From Haematobia irritans (lineage: Eukaryota > Arthropoda > Insecta > Diptera > Muscidae), in assembly GCF_050003625.1 (NCBI RefSeq), contig NC_134401.1:69730537-69794536 (forward strand): DNA of 64,000 nucleotides. Reading direction: 5' to 3'. Position numbers and translations under genes: made by a program. This document shows, piece by piece, positions 43,815 through 54,485 of the stretch. The notes beneath the pieces were generated by a model. The model was not told where the DNA came from and ran no database searches. It was given only the letters and a program-made list of their open reading frames with translations. Position 1 is the stretch's first letter, and every line of letters starts with the position of its first letter.

Positions 43815-45137
43815 TTAATCGCCCTGAATTAGATATTTTGTTAGCTTCGTCTTGAACTGCGCTGTGTTGTATATACGTTGAAGTTGATTGGGTAACTGAT
43901 TCCAGAGACGAGTCGCATATATATAAAACTGCCGCTCAGATAACTGACTTCTATGTCGAGTCTGCATCAAATTGTTACCACGGTTGGATCTAGCGAATGT
44001 TAATCGTTCGTAGAGGTATGATGGTTCCTTTGTGTGTATAATTTTTTGGAGGAATAACAAAGTTCTGAGTTGAACGTATATGTCAAACGGGATACCAAAA
44101 ATTTTGTTCGCAAAAAGTGTCACACTATCATAACGTTTCAATCCGAAGACATGTTAGTCTTTTTAAGTCGGTGGTGTTACATCCAGAGAAAATTTCACAA
44201 CAATACAACAAAGTAGGGAGGACATAGGATTTGGCCAACAGCAGTCTTATACGAAAAGGTGTAAACGATTGAGTGTACCAAAGATTACGAAACATACCGT
44301 ATATTTTACCACAGTTAGCATTAATATGATCAGACCAAGTCAAATTCTCATTAAAAGTTACTCCAAGATTCTTCACTTTCTTCACAAGTTCTATTTGGCA
44401 GTTACCCAGAAATATGTTAACATTGCCCAGACTTGTGGATTTCTTATGAATCAAAATTGCCTTCGATTTGTTGGGGTTCAGAGCTAGGCCATTTCCATTC
44501 GCCCAATCCAGGATCTTGTTGAGATCATTGTTAACATTCATTACGCACCTATCGATTGCATCAGTAGTGGTAGATGTATATAACTGGACATCATCAGCAT
44601 ACATTCTTATGTTCGTATGTCTTAGCTGGTTCGGTAAATCATTCGAGTACATCGTATATAGCAAGGGTCCAAGTATGGACCCCTGAGGAACGCCCCTTTT
44701 TGTTGTCATCTGTGACGATGCATTGTTACCAGAAACGGTCAGTTGCTTTCTGTCTTCCAAGTAGCTAGACATTAATCGTACAGTAGATTCAGAGAATGAA
44801 AACAAGTGGATGAGTTTATAATACAAAGTCGGATAGTGGACAGTGTCAAAAGCTTTCGAATGATCTAACAGTACCAAAATAGAGACTTCATTTTTGTCAA
44901 GATTGTTACGTATCGATTCTACAACGTCAACTAAGGCAGTGAGACAGCTATGCCTCGGTCTGAATCCAGATTGACGGTCAGTTATAATCTTATGTTCAGT
45001 TAAGTATTGGAGAATTTGTAGATTAACAAGTCTTTCAAAAACACTTTCGAGATAAATGGTAAAATCGCAATAGGACGAAATTCGTTGGCACCCTTTGGGA
45101 CAGGTATAATTTTGGCCAGTTTCCATAGTGTTGGAAA
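43815..45137 (-). pseudogene. CR1-like LINE reverse transcriptase, C-terminal half of ORF2
   Basis: ESVFERLVNLQILQYL, QSGFRPRHSCLTALVD, LLDHSKAFDTVHY, RGVPQGSILGPLLYTMYSND and the catalytic MYADDVQLY box are open in one frame (45126-44128). A frameshift leads to the C-terminal TRLWNQLPNQLQRIYN segment (44141-43815). Another frameshift lies just before ESVFERL. Relatively young, few lesions. Confidence 0.88.
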
Positions 45138-45288
45138 TGAACTAGTTAGGTTAGGTTAGGTTAAAGTGGCAGCCCGATAAAATTTCAGGCTCACTTAGAC
45201 TATTCAGTCCATTGTGATACCACATTTAACTAAAAGTACCTATTACATATGGGCACTTCTAGTCTTAACCACTGAACCTTCTCTATTA

Positions 45289-48200
45289 TTAACTTTTGTG
45301 GAACCAACCAGATTGCTCCAAAAACATTAACAAACTGCTTAAGTTAACGTTTTCCAGGTCAGCCAGTAATCAAAAGCTATATGCTCCTAAAATTCGCTTA
45401 CGCCTTACACAAAAAGCAGGACACTCACACAAGAGGTGTTTAATTGATTCCTTTTCCTCCACGTCATGACAGCTTATACAATAGTCATTATACTTCGCAC
45501 CTATAGTTTTTGCAAATTCGCCTATCAGGCAGCGACCCGTTATAGCAGATATTAGGAGTGCTATCTGACGCCTTGAGAACACTAGCATATCTAGTGTGCG
45601 GTTTAAGTTTAAATGGGGCCATATTTGCTTGGTGTCGTTACAACCCTTGCAATTTTCCCATCGAATATTGGCCATCATAACAGCCTTCTCACGCAGTAAG
45701 AGCTTGCAGGTGGCCAGAGGCATACCAACAGATTCTAGTTCCCCTGGAATATGTAAGGTAGTTCCTAGCCTTGCTAACACATCTGCTTCACAGTTCCCCG
45801 GTATGTTCCTATGACCAGGCACCCATATTAGGTGAATATTGTACTGCTCAGCCATCTCGTTGAGAGATTTGCGGCAGTCTATGGCCGTTTTTGAGTTAAG
45901 GAACACAGAGTCCAAGGATTTTATTGCAGGTTGACTGTCTGAGTATATATTAATGCCAATATTTGTTGGAACATTACTTCTCAGCCAATTCACCACCTCT
46001 CTTATTGCCAATATTTCAGCCTGAAAAACACTACAGTGATTAGGTAATCTTTTCGCTATTCGAATTTCCAGATCTTTAGAATATACTCCGAACCCCACTT
46101 GTCCATTCAATTTGGAGCCATCAGTATAGAAATCTATATATCTTTTATTCCCCGGGGTCTGTGTACACCACGCCTCACTGTTGGGAATTAGAGTTTCAAA
46201 CTTTTTGTCGAAAAGTGGTTTTGCCAGGGTGTAATCCACTACGTTAGGCACATCTGGCATTACTTTGAGGACCGAACGATGACCGTACATTTTTTCCGAC
46301 CACAGCGATAGCTCGCGCAACCGCACAGCCGTTGTTGCAGCTGACTGTTTGGCCAAAATGTCTAAAGGCAATAGATGTAGCATGACATAAGGGAGTCTGT
46401 TCCTGTCTTACTAAATGCGCCTGAGATACATAAGCTCGCCATACGCTGAACTTTATCTAAACAAGTCGGTTTCTGAAGTGCCGGCCACCAGACTACAACA
46501 CCATATAGCATTATAGGTCTAACCACTGCCGTGTATAGCCAATGCACAATTTTTGGTCTTAGTCCCCACTTTTCCCCTATTGCCTTTTTGCACGAGTACA
46601 AAGCTACCGTGGCTTTTCTCGCCCTCTCTTCGATATTAAGCCTAAAATTCAGCTTCCTGTCCAAAATAACGCCAAGGTATTTTGCACACTCACCAAAGGG
46701 AATTTCAGTACCCCCTAAGGAAATGGGCCTAACCGTGGGAGTTTTGCGATCTTTACAGTACATGACTATTTCTGTCTTTGCTGGATTTACACCAAGACCA
46801 TTATCTTTCGCCCATTTTTCAGTCATCCGGAGAGCTCTCTGTATAATATCTCTGATTGTGGATGGGAATTTTCCCCTGACTGCTAGCGCCACATCATCTG
46901 CGTATGCCACCACTTTTATCCTTTCTTTTTCTAGAGAAACCAGAAGGTTGTTTATAGCAACATTCCAAAGAAGAGGTGATAGAACTCCTCCTTGGGGAGT
47001 GCCTCTGTTCACATACCTTTGTATGTTTGCTTGCCCTAGTGTGGCTGAAATACGACTCTTCATTAGAAGTTCGTCTAACAGCCTAAGAATACCTGGATCA
47101 ACATTCAGAGTTGTCAGTCCATTTAATATCGAACTCGGATAGATATTATTGAACGCCCCTTCGATGTCTAGAAACGCCACGATTGTGTATTCTTTGACAG
47201 ATAGTGAGCTTTCAATAAAGCAGACCAGTTCATGCAATGCGCTCTCAGTAGACCTGCCCTTCGAGTATGCATGCTGTCGTTTCGAGAGCAAACCTGAATC
47301 CACGGTAGTTCTAAGATACATGTCTATCATCCTCTCCAGAGTCTTAAGTAGGAATGAGGATAAGCTGATTGGTCGGAAATCCTTCGCACTCGAGTGAGAG
47401 GCTTTTCCTGCTTTAGGTATGAAGACGACTTTTGTTTCCCTCCACTTTTCTGGAATATATGCTAAGTTTACACATTGTTTATATATCACCGTCAACCAGG
47501 GGATAATTCTTCCAGCCACTGCCTGTAACTCCGCCGGAGTAATTCCATCAGGTCCGGGGGATTTGAATGGTCCAAAGCTATTTAAAGCCCATTTTATTCT
47601 AGATTCCGACACAATTTCCTCGATAGGAAATGATCGCTGAGCCTCTGTTACACCGCCGGAACATGGTTCAACCGTCTGATTTCCAGGGAAGTGTGTGTCC
47701 AAAAGTACCTCCAACGTCTCCTCACTGGACGTTGTCCAATTTCCCTCCGATGTTTTAATGAAACCTGGAGCGGTGTTAGTGGATGCTAGTACCTTCCGTA
47801 GTCTGGAAGCCTCTGACGTATTCTCAATACTGCTACAGTAATCATCCCAAGAGTTTTGTTGAGACCTTCTCAGTTCTCGTTTATATTCTCTCAGATTCAT
47901 CTTGTAAGTGTCCCAATCCTCCGGAGCTCTTGTGGACTTTGCTTTGTTAAAGAGCTTCCTGCAGGATTTCCTCATATTACTTAACTCCGTAGTCCACCAT
48001 GGCGGCCGATTTTTTCCCCTTGGCTTTCCTCTAGGGCATGCAGCTTTCAGTGAAATGTTGAAGGCCTTAGTAATCCGCTCCACTGCGTGTTCGATATCTT
48101 GCACAGTGCCCATATTTGTCTCCGGCACTTCCGGTATCATCAAATTGAACGATTCCCTATACCTATTCCAATCAGCTTTCCTAACATTTGGCGGAAATAT

Positions 48201-48875
48201 GGTCTTTGAAGTACGAACAGCCAATCTGAAACTGATGTAGCGATGATCTGAGAAGCTATGTTCCCTCAAAACTTGCCACTCAGATATCTTATCATTCAGT
48301 TCCGGAGAGGTCAACGTTACGTCCAAAACCTCTTGTCTGTTCCTGGTGACGAAGGTTGGTGCATCTCCCTTATTGCAAACTACCAGGTTAGTACGCAAAA
48401 TAAACTCTATTAGCGACTCTCCCCTTGCATTAGTATCACTACTTCCCCAAATACTATGATGTGCATTTGCATCGCATCCCATAATGAGTTTTGTCTTTGT
48501 TTTTAGTGACTCCTCAACTAAGGTCTTAACGGCACAGGGTGGCATATCCCTATCATGTCCCATGTAGACCGAAGATACCCAATATTTGCATGTGGATATC
48601 TCTAGACTGGCTACGACAGTGTCTGCATTGCTCAATGAAGGAAGCAGAAACAAGTTTAGTTCGTTTTTAGCAATTATACATGCTCGATTTATATCGTTAC
48701 CGGTATTATGCAAAAGTTTGAAACCCAGAGTGCTTAATTCACAGATCTTGTTCTTATATATGTATGGTTCTTGAATAAGAACTATATCTATGTCTCCTTT
48801 CATCAGGAGAACTTTTAAGGCAGCACAAGCGGCCTTACAATGGTGAAGATTTATCTGGAGGAACCGTAGAACCAT
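45289..48875 (-). pseudogene. LOA-type LINE ORF2 with one frameshift and one nonsense codon
   Basis: Polyprotein for target-primed reverse transcription. It starts at ATG 48875, overlapping the ORF1 end by about 41 nt in another frame. Domains in order: endonuclease (LQINLHHCKAACAALK, IQEPYIY, GCDANAHHSIWGS, SDHRYISF), RT (KVVFIPKAGK, AFLDIEGAFNN, GTPQGGVLSPLLWN, VAYADDVALAV), RNase H (YTDGSKLNG, AEILAI, YSDSQPAIKSLD, CEADVLA) and a C-terminal zinc-like motif (CISCHDVEEKESIKHLLCECP). One A is missing near 46388 (CCCTTATGTC versus CCCTTAATGTC elsewhere). AGA is changed to TGA at GAYSF-R near 45368. Confidence 0.92.
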
Positions 48876-50058
48876 CCAAATTTTCAACCACCGTCACATC
48901 AGCCGCTTCAATTGAGTCATCAAGGGCTTCCTCTTCACAGATCTCGGTGACTCTCGCAACAATCCGCGGTTCAGCTTTGGTGAGGCTTGAGCCTGTAGAA
49001 ACTTCCCGCATATGATTTTCGCCATAGTCTGTAGGTTTTATGTCTCCTTCGGCTTCGCTAGGAGATTTTTTCACTGCTGACTCTACCGGAGGCTTGTCCG
49101 TTTCGGTATCCTTTGGCTGATCGCTTTTGTATACCTTCATATGGATATCATGAAAGCCATAACTTACGCGTCCTTGGGTCTGGGCTAGATGTGGCAGCGA
49201 CTCTATGTTTAATATAAACACCGCATGTCGTCTTGGTCCATCCACCTCATCCAAACGACCAACCCTCCAATCGGCGGTTGGAAGATCTGGGTTACATTCT
49301 TTTAGTCTCTCTAGTATTGACTCAGGATCAGGAGGGTTTGCCGGTATCCATGCATGTGCTCTAGGTTTAGCCGGTATGTCTTTTTTATCGACTAACTCCA
49401 AAGCGGCTCCTTCCCAAACTTCACCAATTAGCATCAATGCAGCTTTAAAGCAATCCATAGACCTCTGGTCTGCAAAAGCTATTAACTTATATCGTCCTTG
49501 ATACCATCCAGCATCTTGCCGTCGAGGACTTGGTCCGGGAAACTTTTTTCGCACCTCTGAGTAGACACCAGACATCGCGTTCTCAATTTCCCCCCATTTT
49601 TGCCTTGGAATCATACCGTCCAATGCTCCTTTATTAATAATAGCCATCACAAGGCTGTCTTTTGCAACTGAGGCAAACGATCTTTGATCCCGTTTGGAGG
49701 ATGGTAGCTCATCCGGTGATCGTTCCCTTTTTCCAGCTTCAAGAATCCCTTGAGCCCATTTTAAGGAATCGTTTTGCTTAGCCGACAACGTGCTTGGGTC
49801 GACTGATCCTAATTTCTTTAGGATAAACAAAGCATTACTTCGTTCCTTGAATCTCTTTCGAGAGGGATTGCCACCTTTTGATGTCGTCACCTTAGAAAAG
49901 GTTCGACTTGCCAAAGTGTCACCGCCAGTCGACCCGTCTACAGGTCGATTAATTGGGCCTGACTCTTGGTCGCTGCCCAAATTTATAACTTCAGTCGTTA
50001 CCCGTCCACTGGGCCCTGAAGTTAGCAACCCAGTGGATGACTTTGAATTTCGCTGCAT
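48835..50058 (-). CDS. LOA-type LINE ORF1 protein, DUF4780-like
   Basis: Intact 407-codon frame. The N-terminus is Ser/Thr/Gly-rich and basic (SRKRFKERSNALFILKKLG). The middle has SLKWAQGILEAGKRERSPDELPSSKRD. Residues about 195-320 form a globular domain (YKLIAFADQRSMDCFKAALM, EVWEGAALELVDKKDIP, AWIPANPPDPES, DWRVGRLDEVDGPRRHA) that I associate with DUF4780. The tail is acidic. There are no CCHC knuckles, unlike I-element and jockey ORF1. Its presumed role is RNA binding and RNP assembly. The stop is just before the ORF2 endonuclease, with overlapping frames. Confidence 0.88.
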   Translation of the reverse strand: MQRNSKSSTGLLTSGPSGRVTTEVINLGSDQESGPINRPVDGSTGGDTLASRTFSKVTTSKGGNPSRKRFKERSNALFILKKLGSVDPSTLSAKQNDSLKWAQGILEAGKRERSPDELPSSKRDQRSFASVAKDSLVMAIINKGALDGMIPRQKWGEIENAMSGVYSEVRKKFPGPSPRRQDAGWYQGRYKLIAFADQRSMDCFKAALMLIGEVWEGAALELVDKKDIPAKPRAHAWIPANPPDPESILERLKECNPDLPTADWRVGRLDEVDGPRRHAVFILNIESLPHLAQTQGRVSYGFHDIHMKVYKSDQPKDTETDKPPVESAVKKSPSEAEGDIKPTDYGENHMREVSTGSSLTKAEPRIVARVTEICEEEALDDSIEAADVTVVENLDGSTVPPDKSSPL

Positions 50059-50168
50059 GGTGGTTTATTATTTCCACCACACGTGAAATTCGTAATAAGT
50101 ACTTATTACGATGAAATACTCCGCTATTAGAAAACACGTCCGTTCAGTTCGACGGTTGAATAATAATC

Positions 50169-51614
50169 TGAACTAGTTGTTATAATAGTATTTATAATAT
50201 GAGTAATGTATTTAAGTATACTCGGAATAATAAGCTTGACAAATTTAGGACAGATTTCATCAGTACCGACAGCGTTTGACTTTAATGTCATGATACTATT
50301 AAGCACCTCATTATGAAATACATGCCTTAGACTAAAACCACGTAGAGAGGTGGACGTTACAGTTCGGGAACTATAGAAATCAGCATTCACCTCTGGCATC
50401 GGTATATTTACAAACTTTTCATTAAGTACGTTAACATCCAAGTTCGAGTTATGATTAGTAGTCTTTGTAATGCCAATTTTCTTTATTTCATTCCACGTCT
50501 TCCTTGTACTCGTAGCATTATTGAATTTGTTAGTATAAAAAATCAGTTTCTCATGTTTAACCTTTCGAACTACATCTTTTCTGGCAGATTGAAAGGTTGA
50601 GTAGAGCTCAGGAGTTTTGTATCTTTTCCACCTCTTGTATGCCCGTTCTCTTATATCGATAAGTGTTTTCACCTCACTCGTGAACCATGGTTTCAAGTCA
50701 GTTTTAATATTCTTTGTTACCATAGGTACATGTAGATTGTAGAGATCAACTATATTATCAGTTAGAAAGTTGACCTTGCTTTCCACAGAACTAAGATAAT
50801 AAATTTGATTCCAATCAATTCGATTCACATCTAGTTCCAGATCAGATATGTTTAAACGCCTAAAGTCGCGGTATGTATAGGTTTCAGCTTGCCTGTTAAT
50901 AGTTATGTCGTATGATAGAAATATGAGATCATGCCTAGAGAAAGCTGATCCATCAAGTTGATCGTAGTGTATTATTTTGTGACCATGGCTTACAAAAAAC
51001 AGGTCTAGCAAGGTATTGCAGGTTGTGGCGAAATGGGTCGGTATACTATCGTTAACCAGCCTTAAATTCATACCAGCCATGGCATCTGTAAGTTGCGAAT
51101 CCACGATCACATTGCTGTTAAAATCACCAGCTATTATGACATCATTATATAGTACAGATATGGTCTCAAGCTTAGTTATCAAAGGATCAATATTTACAAA
51201 ACGATTCGGCCTATATACACAGCCCATTTACAGTTTAACATTGTTAATACGAAGTTCTAAGAACAAGTGTTCAGTGCTTTCACCAGGTTTTGAGTTTAGA
51301 ACAGTTCTACCAGAAATGCCATTGCGGAGATATATGGCAACTCCACCTCCATTGGTGTGCCGATCAGCTCTAAATAGTCTGTATCCATTAAGTTTGTAAA
51401 TATTATCATTTCTGTCCGGATGGAACCATGTCTCCGATATACAGATTACGTCAAGTGAAGAGTTCTCGAAAAGGTATCGGAACTCGTCAAGATTATTGTT
51501 TAGGCTCTGAGCATTTAAGTGACAAATGTTAAGACCAGTTGTGCGTTTAGCGATTATTCGAACCACCAAGAAGTTATTATCTCTGGGACCATAATTATCA
51601 GACAATGAATCCAT
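50169..51614 (-). pseudogene. CR1-like LINE endonuclease, N-terminal half of ORF2
   Basis: TTGLNICHLNAQSLNNNLDEF, DVICISETWFH, YRLFRADRHTNGGGVAIYLR, GCVYRPNR and IIAGDFNSNVI are classic LINE endonuclease motifs; RHDLIFLSY follows. One in-frame TAA at about 51228-51230 separates two otherwise open stretches in the same frame. It ends at the LOA LINE target duplication (50169-50178). Confidence 0.88.
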
Positions 51615-51818
51615 TAAGGATGAAAAAATTACTAACAGTGCAGCAAGTAACGATTAGAGCAGATTGATAGTATGAATAGTAAGTATACTCAGTGTTATAC
51701 GAGAAATGTTCCTTGTTTGAAAAAGTTCTCTTGACATATATTGAGGCTAGATTGGTAGTATTAATAATGATGTCCATAAATTCGGACGTGTAAGATAAAA
51801 ATGTGTTTATATAGCAGA

Positions 51819-52292
51819 TTATAAAATTAATGAGCAGATTGTGGTTGTTTTAATCAGTTTGTCTTTTTTGAGCTTTAACGCAGTTTTGTAAATGTTATAG
51901 TTATGTGGAGTCAGGTTTTCGTGTATGTAAAAGGGAACATCACTATCAAATCCAAGGTTACGTAGAGTTAAAGGTTTCTTCGTTTCTCTACGATAGTTTG
52001 CTGCGTGTTTTAGAATGAAATTTTTGTCATAGGGGGAATGAAATTTTACTACAATCACATCATCATTCAGCTTATAGTTTCAAGACGATACATATTGTCA
52101 ATTCTTGGAGTATCGACTTTTATATTTCGGCATAGGTTAGACACAATGGCATTTAAATCTTCATTTTCCATTTTGGGAACACCAGTAATGCGAATACCAT
52201 TTGCAACAACCGAGTTTTCTTGGGCTATAATTTTCCTTTTTAGCCCAATTATTTCATTTTCTATACTTAACATATTCGGACGGGTCTCTTCC
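51819..52292 (-). pseudogene. CR1-like LINE ORF1 fragment
   Basis: Coiled-coil-like MLSIENEIIGLKRKIIAQEN followed by an RRM-like GIRITGVPKMENEDLNAIVSN, then after a frameshift the C-terminal part (IVVKFHSPYDKNFILKHAANYR). The 5' end is fused to mariner codons at 52293, giving a chance chimeric frame. Confidence 0.7.
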
Positions 52293-52702
52293 ATTTTACG
52301 GTCATTCAAAATCATTTTGTGGATTTTTTTGATGTTTTCGTCGGTAACCACCTCTTTCGGGCGTCCCCTGCGTTCACCGTCCTCCGTGCTCATTTCACCA
52401 CGCTTGAATTTTGCATATCAATCAATTATTGTTGATTTCCCTGGGGCAGAGTCCGGAAACTCATTATACAGCCAAGTTTTTGCTTCCACCGTATTTTTTC
52501 CCTTCAGAAAACAGTATTTTATCAAAACACGAAATTCCTCTTTTTCCAATTTTTTCACAATAACAAAAGTTGCTTCACAAAAGACACTCTATCTCACAAA
52601 CTAATTGACTTACAGACGTCAAATTTTGACACGAATATAGTATGCATTTAATACTAGCGACGCCATCTACGTGTCAGACCGGGGACTTATCAGCCAACCT
52701 GT
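52293..52702 (-). mobile_element. Mariner, 5' half of the split copy
   Basis: Terminal repeat at 52684-52702 next to TA (52703-52704). Minus-strand transposase N-terminus reads through GERRGRPKEVVTDENIKKIHK to NDRK at 52293. It joins conceptually to 43606. Confidence 0.9.
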
Positions 52703-52704
52703 TA

Positions 52705-53532
52705 TGCGCTTATTTTCGCAACGTTGACGTAGAGATTCCCAAGCTAAGTGAAAGTTGTCATCAGTTAAAGCGAATTGTTTCACAATCGGATTAGCCTCCC
52801 CACGAGTCTTTGCCCTTAAGGTGAGTATTAAGTTCGAGTTTAGCCGCTGAATTTCACTAAAGTGAAAACTAAATCAGTAAAAAAAGCCATAAAATTATAC
52901 ATATTTGTTGCAGATTTCATTATAACTTGATGGGGAATATCCCAAAGCATATTTTCACAAGTTTGTATTCCTTAAAATGGATTATTAAAGAAAAGTAATC
53001 GTGAAAAATGACTATTTTAGCGGCTAAACTCGAACTTAATACCCACCTTTAAGTGAAATAATTTCTGTGCCGGAGACAACTTCGGATGATTGACATAAAT
53101 GGTTGAGAACATATCTCGAAAACTAGGCCATTTCTCATATCCACCACCAAACATTTCAATATCGCATGGAGGGACTTTCAAAGAATACCCAGTCATCTCC
53201 TGCGATGTGGTTCCAAGTGCTTCTTGAGGACGCGCAGATCGCTCCATCGCTCTTTTTTCTATTTCAATCAAGTCCAACATATCAGCTTTGCATTTCTTAT
53301 AAGCCCTTATAGACTCATTAAACTTCGCGTGTATTGACTCTTTCTCCGTCTTAGTGATATCGGTAACCATCTCTGTCTCGTATACCTGAGTGAGAAGCTG
53401 CCAACGACGCTCTGAGTCTTCAAGATCAACTTGTAAACTTGAAAGTCTATGCTCAGAAGTATCAATGGCACCAAAGTTGGCGCAATAAGTGACGACTTGG
53501 TCCGAAAAAAATATGAACTTTTGTGAAGCCAT
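52705..53532 (-). pseudogene. BEL/Pao Gag N-terminal region with a MITE insertion
   Basis: From ATG 53532 the frame is MASQKFIFFSDQVV, a coiled region, then the DUF1759-like core (FGGGYEKWPSFRDMFSTIYVNHPKLSPAQKLFHLK). A TTAA MITE (52820-53048) interrupts. The same frame resumes (KTRGEANPIVKQFALTDDNF, AWESLRQRCENK) to the mariner at 52702. This is the retrotransposon capsid precursor. Confidence 0.85.
52820..53048. mobile_element. TTAA-target MITE, 229 bp, inside Pao gag
   Basis: Inverted ends of about 30 bp (GTATTAAGTTCGAGTTTAGC and complement) are flanked by TTAA (52816-52819, 53049-53052). The gag frame resumes across one TTAA. The ends resemble the MITE at 8455. Confidence 0.8.
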
Positions 53533-54048
53533 TACAAATCGTAATTAAGTAGTTGTGGTTCAAATAAAATGTAAGATGTATAAAAAGTATTATTGCGATA
53601 ATAAACAAATCAAAGTTCCAAAACTCAAAGTAAATATGAATGTGCACACTCACATCCTGATATGTGCCAGTAGCTTGAAATAACCGCGTTTTATAATCCA
53701 AAAAAAAAGGATTTAAATGACAAGAAATTTACTTGATAAAAAATGTTAAACTGTTAAACTATTACAAACCTTTAACTCCACGAGAGCAATATATTAAAAA
53801 AAAATTCCAGTAAAGTATAAGTATAAAGAATAAGTAAACTTGAAACAAAATTCAGCAAAACAATCACAGCTTCACACGAAACGTTAATTCTCACATATAA
53901 ATAAGTAATACTTCATTCCAGATAAATAAATTCAATTCATATATAAGTTTAAACTCCACAAGACCAATTTCAAATAAGATAGCAAGAAATAAGTATAAAA
54001 TCCAACAGTGAACCACTTCATAAGTAATTTCCTCAATATCAACTATAT
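53533..54048. other. Pao leader between PBS and gag
   Basis: AT-rich untranslated leader on the minus strand; no recognised gene. Confidence 0.5.
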
Positions 54049-54064
54049 CCGGTTCGAAGGACCA
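54049..54064 (-). promoter_or_regulatory. Probable Pao primer-binding site
   Basis: On the minus strand TGGTCCTTCGAACCGG directly follows the CA end of the LTR. Its form (TGG start, tRNA T-arm-like TTCGAACC) fits the primer-binding sites I know from insect BEL/Pao elements. Confidence 0.6.
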
Positions 54065-54479
54065 TGTACAAATCCGTGAGGTGTTTCCTTTGGTGGACTG
54101 TATATAAAGATTAACTCTCGGAAATGTAAAGATTTTTTGTAACGAAAAGAGAAGAAAGCAAAAGGCAAACTTTAAGTTTAAGAATTCAAAGTATGGCTTT
54201 ATTCAGGATGACGGCAGCTTACCAAGGGCAGTGACGAAGCACAAGTGAAGTTTTACAACAAACGAAGTGTTAGTCAGACATTATGGTTTAGAATTTACAA
54301 CAATTAATTCATTTTGAGTAAAAGCTTTAGGGTTATCGCATAAAGGTTGAATTCAAGTATCGATAACAATAATTCATATTAGGCATTGGCAATTCAATTA
54401 TTTACGTTAAATTCATATATTTAATTATTCAAAACATTCAAAAGTTAATAATAAAAAAGTTGGGGAACGGAGTTCAACA
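54065..54479 (-). repeat. Probable 5' LTR of the Pao element, 415 bp
   Basis: On the minus strand it begins TGTTGAACTCCGTTCCCC and ends CA immediately before the PBS. No partner LTR remains because the 3' end of the element is truncated, so the boundaries rest on TG..CA and PBS position only. Confidence 0.55.
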
Positions 54480-54485
54480 AATGCA

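Larger units (their letters stand above)
45148..50168 (-). mobile_element. LOA-type LINE, full length 5021 bp (copy E), nearly intact
   Basis: Bounded by an exact 10-bp duplication TGAACTAGTT (plus strand; 45138-45147 and 50169-50178) that splits the CR1-like ORF2. It contains a 5' UTR, ORF1 (50058-48835), ORF2 (48875-45289), a 3' UTR and a terminal TAACC repeat array. Only a one-base deletion and one nonsense codon were found in ORF2. This is the best reference copy in the window. Confidence 0.93.
43607..52292 (-). mobile_element. CR1-like LINE inserted in a mariner
   Basis: The minus-strand 3' end is a (AAATG)n-type tail (43607-43650) and the 5' end at 52292 lies within ORF1, so the copy is 5'-truncated. 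ORF1, endonuclease and RT are recognisable. It is interrupted by the LOA LINE 45148-50168 at a 10-bp duplication. The clade label rests on the RT style, the C-terminal RLWNQLPNQLQ motif and the short tail repeat. Confidence 0.82.
37795..54479 (-). mobile_element. BEL/Pao LTR retrotransposon containing a four-level nest
   Basis: Minus-strand element with 5' LTR (54065-54479), PBS, gag, protease, RT, RNase H, integrase and the start of the DUF5641-like domain, where it is cut at 37795. Insertions are a TTAA MITE (52820-53048), a mariner in the protease region (40978-42107) and a mariner in gag (43105-52702). That second mariner holds a CR1-like LINE (43607-52292), which holds an LOA LINE (45148-50168). 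At both mariner sites and the MITE site the Pao reading can be followed across a single target copy. Confidence 0.88.

Noticed and set aside
46531..47142. 203-codon plus-strand frame within the LOA LINE
   Set aside because: Antisense shadow of ORF2; the same pattern appears opposite every LOA copy (for example 63024-63488 and 19462-19869).
52067..52393. 108-codon minus frame joining mariner and LINE ORF1
   Set aside because: A chance fusion at the insertion junction 52292/52293, not a gene.
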